DNA of 64,000 nucleotides from JAHRVQ01 sp963976815 (GTDB taxonomy: Bacteria > Pseudomonadota > Gammaproteobacteria > Pseudomonadales > Azotimanducaceae). The stretch lies in contig CAXBLU010000009.1 in the NCBI GenBank assembly GCA_963976815.1, forward strand, positions 1-64,000, given 5' to 3'. A program made the position numbers and the translations under genes. Shown here in pieces: positions 1 through 8,229 of the stretch (its first letter is position 1; each line of letters begins with the position of its first letter). A model generated the notes under the pieces. The model did not search any database and was not told the origin of the DNA. It saw only the letters and a program-made list of their open reading frames with translations.

Positions 1-376
1 GTAAAGCTGTCAGGGGGGAAATTACTAGAAACCCACTCGAATGAGTGAAGACCCACATAAATACAGTTAAAGAAAAGTGACGTCATATTTGATGCTACCA
101 ATTACCTGCTCACCTGTTAGTAAAAAGCCACGGGAATAAACGCGGAAACTTAAAGTAGATTCTACAAATGTTTCCGCGGAAACATTTTCCAACACCAGCG
201 TTGCCCACGATGATGACACCCGGCCGGCTCTGCTCCGGTGTACCGGACGCGTTCGTTAAACAAACTTTGGCAAAAAATTCTGGTAGTAGTCTTAAATCTG
301 GCAACGGATGAAAAATTCAGATTTAATTAGCACTTCTTTGCGACGTTAGTTTTCGTCACCCCCTTTAAGGCCCTTC
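1..376. other. Gene-free leader upstream of yegD
   Basis: I see no convincing gene here. It holds a short hairpin (CACTC, loop GAAT, GAGTG, near 35-48), an 8-bp palindrome TGACGTCA at 78-85, and a perfect 22-bp palindrome at 166-187 listed separately. A 64-codon reading frame on the minus strand (110-304) has a chance P-loop-like stretch but no other coding evidence. The stretch just before the yegD start is AT-rich, so the yegD promoter is probably in the last 150 bases; I could not pick a confident -10/-35 pair. Confidence 0.6.
166..187. promoter_or_regulatory. Perfect 22-bp palindrome, candidate operator
   Basis: The left half is AAATGTTTCCG and the right half is its exact reverse complement with no spacer, so all 11 base pairs are symmetric about a central CG. 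A copy of the inner half-site CGCGGAAAC also occurs at 141-149. This form suits a dimeric helix-turn-helix repressor (LacI-like operators often have a central CG), but no such regulator is in view. It lies about 190 bases before the yegD start. Confidence 0.5.
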
Positions 377-1756
377 ATGATTTCTGGATTTGACTACGGT
401 ACCTCTAATTGCGCGATTGGCGTGATTAACTCGGCGACCCAAAAAGCACAGCTATTGCCACTCGAGAATGAGCAATATTTTTTACCCTCAACTTTGTATG
501 CGCTGGGGCGCGAGCTAATTTGCGAGCAGGTTGTAAACAACATTACCAACGAAGCACTCAAGCGTGAGTATATTGAAAGCCGTGGCGCCAACCTATCGGC
601 AGCCAGCCGATTCCGCCGAAAAGAAAACCTCGGCGCAAATGAGCAATGCCTATTTTTTGGTCATGCGGCCTTTAAGGAATACTTTGCGTTGCCGGGAGAA
701 GGCTATTTCGTCAAATCGCCTAAATCATTTTTAGGCGCGAATGGCGTTAGCGCCGAACATATTCGATTTTTTGAAGACCTTGTCACTTCGATGATGGTGC
801 ACGTCAAACGGCGTGCCGAGGCACACTCTCAAACCGAGTTGACCAATACGGTCATTGGACGACCGGTGAACTTTCAAGGTCTAAATTCAGAACAGAGCAA
901 TACCCAGGCCCTGGCAATTCTTGATGTATCTGCAAAAAGAGCGGGTTTCAAATCAGTTGAGTTTCTATATGAACCAATTGCCGCGGGGCTTGATTTCGAG
1001 CGTCAATTGAACGATGACAAAAAGGTACTGATCATAGATATCGGCGGCGGAACCACTGACTGCGCCATGGTCTGCATGGGCCCAAGCCATCTTAAAAAGG
1101 CTGTTAAGGGGGATAGAACAGAAGATTTTATTGGCCACAGTGGCGAACGCATCGGAGGCAACGACTTTGACATTCAGCTTGCCGCTAAAGCGCTACTCCC
1201 TCTCCTGGGCATGAATTCACTTCTCAGAAACGGTTTACCTATGCCAACTCAGATTTACTGGAACGCCATTTCTACAAACGATGTTGGCGCTCAAACCGAG
1301 TTCAACAGCCTGCAATCAAGTCTTTTGGTGGACCGCCTTTTAATCGATACCAAAGCACCTGAACTGTTTAAACGCTTTGTCCAAATGCGTAACCACAAAC
1401 AAAATCAACATGTCGTTGCCAGCGCCGAGCAAGCCAAGATTCAGCTTTCCAAGGCTACTCAAGTCGACGCAGCGCTAGACTACATAGAACCTGCCCTCTC
1501 GAGCACAATTACCTTTGATGAGATGAAAGCCGCCGTTCGCAAGCCTCTAACCCAAATGATTAGCGTCCTGGACGAAACCATTGCTCAAGCTGCGTTAGAA
1601 CCCGACCTCATCTATATCACTGGCGGCTCGTCAAGGTCTCCCGTGATCAGGCAGACCATCAAAAAACATCTTGGTGATATTGAAGTTGTCGATGGTGATC
1701 ACTTCGGCAGCGTTGCCAATGGGCTGACGCTTTGGGCTAAGAACATTTTTGCTTAA
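377..1756 (+). CDS. yegD: YegD-type Hsp70 family protein
   Basis: A short, cytoplasmic Hsp70-like ATPase. The actin-fold nucleotide-binding motifs are all present: phosphate-1 loop FDYGTSN at residues 5-11, phosphate-2 loop DIGGGTTD near 221, and adenosine loop ITGGSSRSP near 414. At 459 residues it matches E. coli YegD (about 450) and lacks the substrate-binding domain and lid of DnaK, so it is a putative chaperone of unknown client. The ATG follows AAGG by seven bases. The downstream P-loop kinase starts 33 bases after the stop and is probably cotranscribed. A second, diverged YegD-like protein lies at 58037-59446. Family assignment is firm; the biological role is not known. Confidence 0.93.
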   Translation: MISGFDYGTSNCAIGVINSATQKAQLLPLENEQYFLPSTLYALGRELICEQVVNNITNEALKREYIESRGANLSAASRFRRKENLGANEQCLFFGHAAFKEYFALPGEGYFVKSPKSFLGANGVSAEHIRFFEDLVTSMMVHVKRRAEAHSQTELTNTVIGRPVNFQGLNSEQSNTQALAILDVSAKRAGFKSVEFLYEPIAAGLDFERQLNDDKKVLIIDIGGGTTDCAMVCMGPSHLKKAVKGDRTEDFIGHSGERIGGNDFDIQLAAKALLPLLGMNSLLRNGLPMPTQIYWNAISTNDVGAQTEFNSLQSSLLVDRLLIDTKAPELFKRFVQMRNHKQNQHVVASAEQAKIQLSKATQVDAALDYIEPALSSTITFDEMKAAVRKPLTQMISVLDETIAQAALEPDLIYITGGSSRSPVIRQTIKKHLGDIEVVDGDHFGSVANGLTLWAKNIFA

Positions 1757-1789
1757 ATGAAACTCACTACCCACAAGGGTTACTAGAGT

Positions 1790-2287
1790 ATGGCGACACT
1801 ACATCTCATGGTTGGCCTACCATGCTCCGGCAAGACGACATTCGCGAAGCAACTGGAGGTCGAGGGCAAGGCGCTTCGATTAACGCCGGACGAGTGGCAA
1901 CGGCACCTGTTTGGTCAGGATGCGACTCACCCGGAACATGATAGTCGTCACACTAAAATTGAAGAGTTGCAGTGGCAAGTTGCTGCTGCAGCACTTAGGT
2001 TGGGCACGGATGTGATCCTTGATTATGGCCTGTGGGCTCGGGTAGAGCGAGATGACTATCGTGACCGCGCCGCTGCACTTGGAGCAACGACAGTCATTCA
2101 TTATCTCGAAGTATCAAACGATGAATTGCTCGCAAGGTTGAAGGTGAGAAATGAGAGCGCCGGGGACGACGTGACCTTTATACCCCCCGCTATGCTGAAG
2201 AAATGGATCCCCATTTTTCAAGCACCAAGTGCGGAGGAACTCGCTTTAAACAATAAGTGCTTGCCTGAAAGCAGACCCTTTGGTTAG
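1790..2287 (+). CDS. Small P-loop kinase (AAA_33 / zeta-like)
   Basis: A 165-residue P-loop NTPase. The Walker A motif GLPCSGKTT is at residues 9-17, a kinase-like DEW follows near 34, and a Walker B-like strand VILDYGLW lies near residues 77-84. Family members phosphorylate small molecules (gluconate-kinase-like, chloramphenicol phosphotransferase-like) or nucleic-acid ends; the substrate cannot be read from sequence. It is short but complete for this family and probably shares a transcript with yegD. There is no small antitoxin-like gene beside it, so a zeta-toxin role is not favoured. Confidence 0.8.
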   Translation: MATLHLMVGLPCSGKTTFAKQLEVEGKALRLTPDEWQRHLFGQDATHPEHDSRHTKIEELQWQVAAAALRLGTDVILDYGLWARVERDDYRDRAAALGATTVIHYLEVSNDELLARLKVRNESAGDDVTFIPPAMLKKWIPIFQAPSAEELALNNKCLPESRPFG

Positions 2288-2294
2288 AAATTAG

Positions 2295-2340
2295 TCTGCT
2301 TGTTTGTTTCAGCTAACGGCCGAAAGCAGAAATAAATTTT
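2295..2340 (+). terminator. Possible terminator after the P-loop kinase
   Basis: TCTGCTT at 2295-2301 pairs with AAGCAGA at 2324-2330, and a short T-run follows at 2337-2340. It sits between two convergent genes. The loop is long, so this is only a weak candidate. Confidence 0.3.
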
Positions 2341-2375
2341 ACGCACCCAACTCCCGTAAAAATCCGCTGGCTCTG

Positions 2376-4520
2376 TTATCTACCCCGGGAAAGATAGTAA
2401 TCCGAAATCGGTAACGACCTGATTCGGCGGCGGGTGATATTAAACAGAGCGTTCACAACTGCGGGAGCAACGCCGGGCACGCCTTGTTCACCGAGACCGC
2501 CCCACTTTTCGTCACTGGATAAATGGAAGTGGGTTTCCATCACCGGTGTGTCCGCCATTTCCATGACGCGGTAGGTGTCGAAGTTGGTTTCTAACACCTT
2601 GCCCTGTTCGATTGTGATCTTGCCGTACATGGCGGCGGATAGGCCAAACACCACGCCGCTTTCGATCTGTGATTTTGCAATATTGGGGTTGATCAAGTTA
2701 CCGCAGTCTACAACGGTCACAATACGGTGAACCTTTGCAGTACCTTTATCAGTTACCGAAACTTCCGCCACCTGCGCAATAATGGTGCCTGCACTTTCAT
2801 GGATGGCAAGGCCCTTGGCCAGGCCGCCATTGCGGCGCTTCCAGCCTGACACCTGTTCTAACTTATCTAACACATCCAACATATCTGGCCGATGGGCGAG
2901 ATACTTGCGTCGAAAACTAAATGGATCCATTTTTGTTGCGGTGGCGAGTTCATCAATAAAACATTCTCTGGCGAAGATGTTTTGTGAATGGCTTACGGAG
3001 CGCCACCACCAGGTGGGTACATGGGTGTTTTTGATGGTCGCCGTCAGTTCTCTGGGCGAAAAGTCATAGGGCATATCAATCAGCCCCATTAGGGAACTGT
3101 TATCAATACCACCTGGGACGTCACCATCCCGGTCTTGAATAATCGAATGGCTAACAGCATGGTTGGTAAAAGCGACGACGTTCTTGTCCATATCCACGCC
3201 GGATTTAAATCGTAGCGCTGCCATGGGTCGATATTGGCCGCTGCGCATATCGTCCTCGCGACTCCAAATCATTTGCACGGGCAAACCAACATCCGTTGCG
3301 ATAGTCAGCGCTTCTTTGATGTAATCCGTGCTGCTACGTCGGCCGAAACCACCCCCCAGATAGCAGTTGTGCATCTGGATGGATTCCGCGGGCTTGCCTG
3401 TGAAGTTAGCGGCAACTTCCACAACCCCTTCTGGATCCTGAACACCCGCCCAGATTTCAACCTTGTCTTTGGTCACGTGGGCTGTGCAATTCATGGGTTC
3501 CATACAGGCATGGGCCAGGTAGGGCACCAGATAATCGGATTCCAGTATAGCCTCAGCGGTTTCCAGTGCAGCTTCTGTGCCCTTCCCCGCTTCAACTACC
3601 TTGCCCGGCGTTGCCAGGGCAGCCAGGTATTCGTTGCGAAACTTTTCAGAGTAGGTTTTGTTTTCATCACCGATATCCCATTGCACCGGTAACTTCTCAA
3701 CGGCCTGGGTGGCGTGCCAGAAGGTATCGGCCACAATCGCAACACCATTATCAAGTCGAACCGCTGCGATGACGCCGGGCATTGATCGCACTGCGTTAAA
3801 TCGATAGCCACGCAACTTTCCACCCAGCACGGGACAATGTTTGACGGCGGCATAGACCATGCCATCAACTCGAACATCCATACCAAAGATCGCAGAACCA
3901 TCAACTTTGGCGGGGGTGTCCACCCGCGGAGTAGACAGCCCAATCATTGTGAAGTCTCGAGGCTTTTTAATCTCCACACTGGCAACCGAAATGTTTGCTG
4001 CTTTAGCGGCAAGTTCACCATAGGCTAGTGAGCGTCTAGAAGGTCTGTGATATACCTTGCCAAAGTCTGCATAACATTCGTCGCTGTTGACCAGCCAGGT
4101 TTCAGCAGCGGCCTTGATTAATTTTTCTCGAGCTTCAGCACCCGCCTGCTGTAAATAGGGCCTTGAACGAACGATGCCGTTGCTACCACTGGATTTCATA
4201 GACTGGTAAATTTTGCCACGCTGAAAATGCTCCTGAACATCGGCGTATTCAACTTTCACCAGACTCCAATCGACCTCCAGTTCGTCAGCTACAATCATCG
4301 GTAGCGCCGTCATCACACCCTGGCCCATTTCTGATTTGGCAACACGAATGGTGATGACGTTATCAGCTCCAATCAGGATCCAGGCGTTGAGTTCGGCAGC
4401 GTCAAACTCCGACGTTTGAAAAGGCCTCGCACTAGCGAGTAACGGTAAATGAAAGCCAAGCAGCATACCGCCAGTGGCCGTTGCGATACTCTGGATAAAA
4501 AAACGTCGGGATACGGTCAT
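2376..4520 (-). CDS. Molybdopterin-binding hydroxylase large subunit (isoquinoline 1-oxidoreductase beta-like)
   Basis: A xanthine-oxidase-family molybdenum hydroxylase subunit of 714 residues. It opens with a twin-arginine signal (SRRFF at residues 4-8, then a hydrophobic stretch to about 30), so the enzyme is probably exported folded. Aldehyde-oxidase a/b hammerhead and molybdopterin-binding regions follow, including GGGFGRR and, near the C-terminus, GGLGEQGVPGVAPAV; the latter holds the Glu expected for the active-site base. Its partner is the [2Fe-2S] subunit immediately upstream, with 3 bases between that stop and this ATG. Related enzymes hydroxylate N-heterocycles or oxidise aldehydes, using a cytochrome as acceptor. 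No FAD subunit is present, as expected for the Ior type. The exact substrate is unknown. Confidence 0.88.
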   Translation of the reverse strand: MTVSRRFFIQSIATATGGMLLGFHLPLLASARPFQTSEFDAAELNAWILIGADNVITIRVAKSEMGQGVMTALPMIVADELEVDWSLVKVEYADVQEHFQRGKIYQSMKSSGSNGIVRSRPYLQQAGAEAREKLIKAAAETWLVNSDECYADFGKVYHRPSRRSLAYGELAAKAANISVASVEIKKPRDFTMIGLSTPRVDTPAKVDGSAIFGMDVRVDGMVYAAVKHCPVLGGKLRGYRFNAVRSMPGVIAAVRLDNGVAIVADTFWHATQAVEKLPVQWDIGDENKTYSEKFRNEYLAALATPGKVVEAGKGTEAALETAEAILESDYLVPYLAHACMEPMNCTAHVTKDKVEIWAGVQDPEGVVEVAANFTGKPAESIQMHNCYLGGGFGRRSSTDYIKEALTIATDVGLPVQMIWSREDDMRSGQYRPMAALRFKSGVDMDKNVVAFTNHAVSHSIIQDRDGDVPGGIDNSSLMGLIDMPYDFSPRELTATIKNTHVPTWWWRSVSHSQNIFARECFIDELATATKMDPFSFRRKYLAHRPDMLDVLDKLEQVSGWKRRNGGLAKGLAIHESAGTIIAQVAEVSVTDKGTAKVHRIVTVVDCGNLINPNIAKSQIESGVVFGLSAAMYGKITIEQGKVLETNFDTYRVMEMADTPVMETHFHLSSDEKWGGLGEQGVPGVAPAVVNALFNITRRRIRSLPISDYYLSRGR

Positions 4521-4523
4521 AGA

Positions 4524-4979
4524 CTAACGATTCCGGCTGGTGGCGGCTTTTTTGATCGCCGCTCGAATGCCGGGATAAGTACCACAGCGACAAATATTTG
4601 TCATCGCGGTATCAATTTGCTCGTCGCTCGGTGAAGTGGTTCTTTGCAGCAACGCGGCTGCGGCCATAATTTGTCCTGACTGGCAGTAACCGCATTGGGG
4701 CACATCACCCTCAATCCAGGCTTTCTGCACTGGATGGTCAGCATTCGAAGACAATCCTTCGATTGTCACAACATCAAACCCTTCCGCCTCAGCAACTGTG
4801 GTCATACAGGATTTCACCGCATGGCCATTTAGATGCACGGTGCAGGCGCCACACTGTCCAATACCGCAGCCATACTTGGTGCCGGTCAGATTGAGGTTGT
4901 CCCGCAGGGTCCACAGAAGTGGTGTCGCTGGGTCTACATCCAACTCAACAACATTGTCATTTATTTTGAGTTTCAACAC
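4524..4979 (-). CDS. [2Fe-2S] ferredoxin-like small subunit (isoquinoline 1-oxidoreductase alpha-like)
   Basis: A 151-residue iron-sulfur electron-transfer subunit. It has a plant-type [2Fe-2S] motif (CGIGQCGAC, with a later Cys in VKSCM) and the C-terminal four-helix [2Fe-2S] motif (CGYCQSGQ ... CRCGTYPGI). Together these define the small subunit of two-subunit molybdenum hydroxylases. The start is GTG, two bases after the carboxylesterase stop, so it is translationally packed in the operon. It passes electrons from the molybdopterin subunit encoded directly downstream. Confidence 0.92.
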   Translation of the reverse strand: MLKLKINDNVVELDVDPATPLLWTLRDNLNLTGTKYGCGIGQCGACTVHLNGHAVKSCMTTVAEAEGFDVVTIEGLSSNADHPVQKAWIEGDVPQCGYCQSGQIMAAAALLQRTTSPSDEQIDTAMTNICRCGTYPGIRAAIKKAATSRNR

Positions 4980-4981
4980 GC

Positions 4982-6466
4982 CTAGCGAATACCCTGCCAG
5001 GCCTGGCGTTTCTGATCATCGGGATCTTCAACCAGCACGGAGTCGGTATCAAAGCGCATATTAAGACGACGTTGCTCATCGTATTCATCCCAGCCAGGTT
5101 CGCCTCGACAAATAAAATCTATCCAGGTCTGGTGCATCTTGTCTGCAAGATCCTGTGGGATATCACCACGGCCAATAAATGCTTTTACCCCCGCGGCATT
5201 CAAGTTATCAAACACAAACGGTATTTCTAAAGCATGGGTAGATTTCAAATTTGGCACCCGTGATTCCCAGGCAAACAAATACATAAAGGTTTTACCGGGT
5301 TGTTCAAGTCTCGCTTCCGCCAGTCGAATGGCTGGAATTCGGAAGGTGTGGTCGGTCTGTATTTGAATTGCCAACTCCGTTGCGGTCACATTTGGAAAGC
5401 GCTGCTTATAAACTTCGATCAGGGATTCATCTGCGCCGTACCGTGTTATAGCCCGTCGAAGTTTATCCTCATCAAAGCTACCGGTGACAAACATCGTCGA
5501 CTCATCTTTGTTGGTGCCAATCAGAATATCGACATTTGCGCTAGCGCCCGCCTTAATTGCATCTAATGGAGAGCCTGGATTGACTGAATTTCCTTCCGAT
5601 GGATAGAACGGCAGGTTTATTCCCAGGGTAGGTATTTCGCCCCTGGCCGCCGCAATCTCAACCTCCGCCTGCACCTTTAGAATATCGTCGACAGGCAACG
5701 CCATCAGCTCTTCAAGTGTCGAAATTCCCGCCTTTTCAAAGACACAGTCCGCGACCTTCTCGGTAATCTCCGCAGGAATGGTGTGTTGGCCCGCGCCACT
5801 TTGAGGTATGGCTCGCTTAAACCGACCTTCGGAACGGGGAGACGCAAGCAAGGTTGCCACGCTAAACGCACCGGCTGATTCGCCAGCCACGGTAATTTGT
5901 TCCGGGTCACCGCCAAAGTTTGCGATGTTATCAATTACCCAATTCAAGGCGGTAATTTGGTCGAGGGTACCGTTCGCTCCGGAGGTTTCAAACTCATCAC
6001 CAAATCGCTGCAAATTAGTAAAACCCAGCGCCCCCATTCGATAGTTAATACTAACGACCACAATGTCACCATGCTTGGCGAATTGAGCACCGTTGTACCA
6101 CGGCATTGCGCCCTGGCCAGTTCGGTATGCGCCACCGTGAATCCAGAAAAACACCGGTCGTTTCCGGCCATCTGCAGCGGGCGTGCATACGTTTAGGTAG
6201 AGACAATCTTCATCCCATTTTGCGGCCATGGCAGCGCTCATACCTTCTCCAGGTAGCTGCGGTGCCGCCGGAGAGAAGCGAGTAGCCGGACGCACTTCTT
6301 CCCAACCCCGGTGAGGTTGAGGTGCCTTGAAGCGCAAATCCCCAACAGGGGCCGCTGCGTAAGGCACACCGGAAAAGAGGACAACATCATCTTTGATACG
6401 ACCTTGTATGGGGCCAAAGGTCGTGTCGACAATATAGTCCGTTGCTGCTTCTACCGCTTCACTCAT
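4982..6466 (-). CDS. Type-B carboxylesterase
   Basis: A 494-residue alpha/beta-hydrolase of the carboxylesterase/cholinesterase family. The nucleophile elbow GESAG is preceded by the oxyanion-hole segment FFWIHGGAY, and the family's EDCLYLNV signature is present. A C-terminal STHALEIPFVF segment carries the likely catalytic His. There is no obvious signal peptide, so it is probably cytoplasmic. It hydrolyses carboxylic esters; the natural substrate is unknown. It lies between a thiolase (26 bases upstream) and the hydroxylase subunits, and has a good ribosome site (AAAGGGAT) before its ATG. The context suggests stepwise breakdown of an ester-containing or aromatic compound. Confidence 0.92.
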   Translation of the reverse strand: MSEAVEAATDYIVDTTFGPIQGRIKDDVVLFSGVPYAAAPVGDLRFKAPQPHRGWEEVRPATRFSPAAPQLPGEGMSAAMAAKWDEDCLYLNVCTPAADGRKRPVFFWIHGGAYRTGQGAMPWYNGAQFAKHGDIVVVSINYRMGALGFTNLQRFGDEFETSGANGTLDQITALNWVIDNIANFGGDPEQITVAGESAGAFSVATLLASPRSEGRFKRAIPQSGAGQHTIPAEITEKVADCVFEKAGISTLEELMALPVDDILKVQAEVEIAAARGEIPTLGINLPFYPSEGNSVNPGSPLDAIKAGASANVDILIGTNKDESTMFVTGSFDEDKLRRAITRYGADESLIEVYKQRFPNVTATELAIQIQTDHTFRIPAIRLAEARLEQPGKTFMYLFAWESRVPNLKSTHALEIPFVFDNLNAAGVKAFIGRGDIPQDLADKMHQTWIDFICRGEPGWDEYDEQRRLNMRFDTDSVLVEDPDDQKRQAWQGIR

Positions 6467-6492
6467 GGTGATCCCTTTACGAATTACTTTAG

Positions 6493-7722
6493 TTAGATTC
6501 GTTCAATGATGGTGGCTGTACCCATACCACCGCCGGTGCACATTGCGATAAGTGCCGTTGTCTTATCCTGACGTTCGAGTTCATCGAGTACCGTTTGGAT
6601 AAGCATCGGTCCTGTTGCGCCGATTGGATGCCCGAGGGCGATTGCCCCGCCACAAACGTTAATTTTATCGTCTGGAACGCCCATATCTTTCTGGAATTTC
6701 AGAACAACTGCGGCAAATGCTTCATTGATTTCAAACAGATCAATATCGTCAACCGTCATGCCGGCTTTCTTCAAACAGATTTGAGCTGCCGGGCCAGGTG
6801 CCGTCAACATAATCACGGGCTCAGTGCCAGCCGTTGCGGTTTGGCGAATACGGGCGCGGGGTTTAAGGCCGTGGGCTTTGGCATATTCCGGTGAAGACAG
6901 CAAAATTGCGCTGGCACCATCTACCACGCCGGAGGAGTTACCCGCGTGGTGAACGTGGATCACCTCTTTAACGTCGGGATACACATCGGTACAAATATCA
7001 TCGAGGGTTTTGACCTGACCATCGAACAAGGTTTTACCCATTTTCTCAAAGGAGGCGTTCAAACCGGCCATGGTTTCCATGGTGGTTCCGGGGCGTGGAT
7101 GCTCATCGCGATCTAACGCTAGCTTGCCATCATTGTGGTAAATCGGTACCAGTGATCGATTAAAGCGCCCATCGGCAATCGAGACAGCCGCTCTGTCCTG
7201 ACTCATCACGCCATATCGATCGACATCCTCGCGACTAAAGCCTTCAATGGTTGCAATCAAATCTGCAGAAATACCCTGGGGAATAAGTGGATACTGTTCA
7301 AACAGATGGGGGTTATTGGCGGTAAAGCCGTCGGTGTGGGTCGGAGAGTAACGGGACATGGATTCCACACCACCACCTACAACCAGATCCTGCTGGCCGG
7401 ACATAATTCCCATAGCCGCAAAGGTGACCGCCTGTTGGCCTGAACCACAGAAGCGATGCAATGTGACACCAGGAGCAGTGATGGGCCAACCCGCGTCCAG
7501 CACAGAAAGCCGGGCAATATCGTGGGCATGATCACCACTGCCGGACCCACAACCCGCAATAACATCCTCTACATCTGCAGGATCGAAGTCTGCTTTTTCC
7601 TGCAGGCCGTTTAACACCTGGGCCATTACTCGTTGGGGATGAATCTCACTCAGGCTACCTACGCCTGCCTTTCCTCGGCCTCTAGGGGACCGAACACCAT
7701 CAATAATCCACGCTTCTGTCAT
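6493..7722 (-). CDS. Thiolase (acetyl-CoA C-acyltransferase)
   Basis: A 409-residue thiolase. The acylated Cys lies in HRFCGSGQQA, the His motif in NEAFAAV, the GGAIALGHPIGATG signature is near residue 355, and the second catalytic Cys is in CTGGGMGTA. It performs thiolytic cleavage of 3-ketoacyl-CoA or condensation of acetyl-CoA. It is the first gene of a four-gene minus-strand operon and has a good ribosome site (AAGGAAG) before the ATG. There is no hydratase/dehydrogenase partner beside it, so a degradative role tied to the following esterase and hydroxylase is more likely than a complete beta-oxidation set. Confidence 0.94.
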   Translation of the reverse strand: MTEAWIIDGVRSPRGRGKAGVGSLSEIHPQRVMAQVLNGLQEKADFDPADVEDVIAGCGSGSGDHAHDIARLSVLDAGWPITAPGVTLHRFCGSGQQAVTFAAMGIMSGQQDLVVGGGVESMSRYSPTHTDGFTANNPHLFEQYPLIPQGISADLIATIEGFSREDVDRYGVMSQDRAAVSIADGRFNRSLVPIYHNDGKLALDRDEHPRPGTTMETMAGLNASFEKMGKTLFDGQVKTLDDICTDVYPDVKEVIHVHHAGNSSGVVDGASAILLSSPEYAKAHGLKPRARIRQTATAGTEPVIMLTAPGPAAQICLKKAGMTVDDIDLFEINEAFAAVVLKFQKDMGVPDDKINVCGGAIALGHPIGATGPMLIQTVLDELERQDKTTALIAMCTGGGMGTATIIERI

Positions 7723-7807
7723 TAATCTTCCTTAAGTCTTTTTTTCAATCGCCCGATTGTACTGCGCCGCCTTGCCGCACCACAAACCCATCATTTCATT
7801 CTATTTT

Positions 7808-7859
7808 GGAATTAATGGTATTTATAACTGGGTATATATCAACACATATAGGAATTAAT
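7808..7859. repeat. Direct repeat GGAATTAAT in the divergent intergenic region
   Basis: Two identical copies of GGAATTAAT sit at 7808-7816 and 7851-7859 in an AT-rich 193-base gap between the thiolase operon (leftward) and the thioredoxin gene (rightward). The 43-bp start-to-start spacing is about four helical turns. They could be regulator sites; the short length leaves chance as an alternative. Confidence 0.3.
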
Positions 7860-7915
7860 AGAATTCACGCCTTCACTCACTAGAGCCATTAATCACAATT
7901 TGTAAGGAGCACAAA

Positions 7916-8179
7916 ATGAAAACTCTACTGAAATTCGAAGCTGATTGGTGCGGACCTTGTCAGCAAATTAAACCGATGGTGAATGCGGTGCTATCCAACG
8001 CAAAAGACGTGCAGCTACAAACTGTGAATGTCGACGAAGCGGAAAATAGAGCCCTCGTACAGAAACACGGTGTACGGGCAATTCCAACCCTCGTCCTGTT
8101 GGACGATAAAAACGCCATCATCAATACCCACCGCGGCGCCCTTAACCGACAGGAATTTGAGGCTTTTGTCGCCGCGTAA
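7916..8179 (+). CDS. Thioredoxin-like protein
   Basis: An 87-residue thioredoxin-fold protein. The redox motif WCGPC is at residues 12-16 and the cis-Pro loop is AIPT near 59-62. It lacks the N-terminal strand and helix of classical thioredoxin (about 105-110 residues). There is no signal peptide, so it is a cytoplasmic disulfide reductase. A strong ribosome site (TAAGGAG) precedes the ATG. A DedA-family gene follows 50 bases downstream on the same strand. Confidence 0.92.
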   Translation: MKTLLKFEADWCGPCQQIKPMVNAVLSNAKDVQLQTVNVDEAENRALVQKHGVRAIPTLVLLDDKNAIINTHRGALNRQEFEAFVAA

Positions 8180-8229
8180 TTCCTAAAGCGATTTGCTAAC
8201 ATGCGCCTCTCTACCGGGAGGCGCTCAAC

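Noticed and set aside
110..304. A 64-codon minus-strand reading frame with a GNAGVGK stretch
   Set aside because: The P-loop-like motif lacks the following Ser/Thr, there is no ribosome site or other domain, and the frame runs through the perfect palindrome. Chance is more likely.
1790..2287. P-loop kinase considered as a zeta-type toxin
   Set aside because: No epsilon-like antitoxin gene is adjacent; the neighbour is yegD.
3234..3692. A 152-codon antisense frame in the molybdenum hydroxylase gene
   Set aside because: It is a shadow of the strongly supported large-subunit gene, with no ribosome site or recognisable protein.
7801..7860. A sigma-70 promoter for the thioredoxin gene
   Set aside because: A TTGGAA and several TATA-like hexamers exist, but none has acceptable 16-18 bp spacing, so no call is made.
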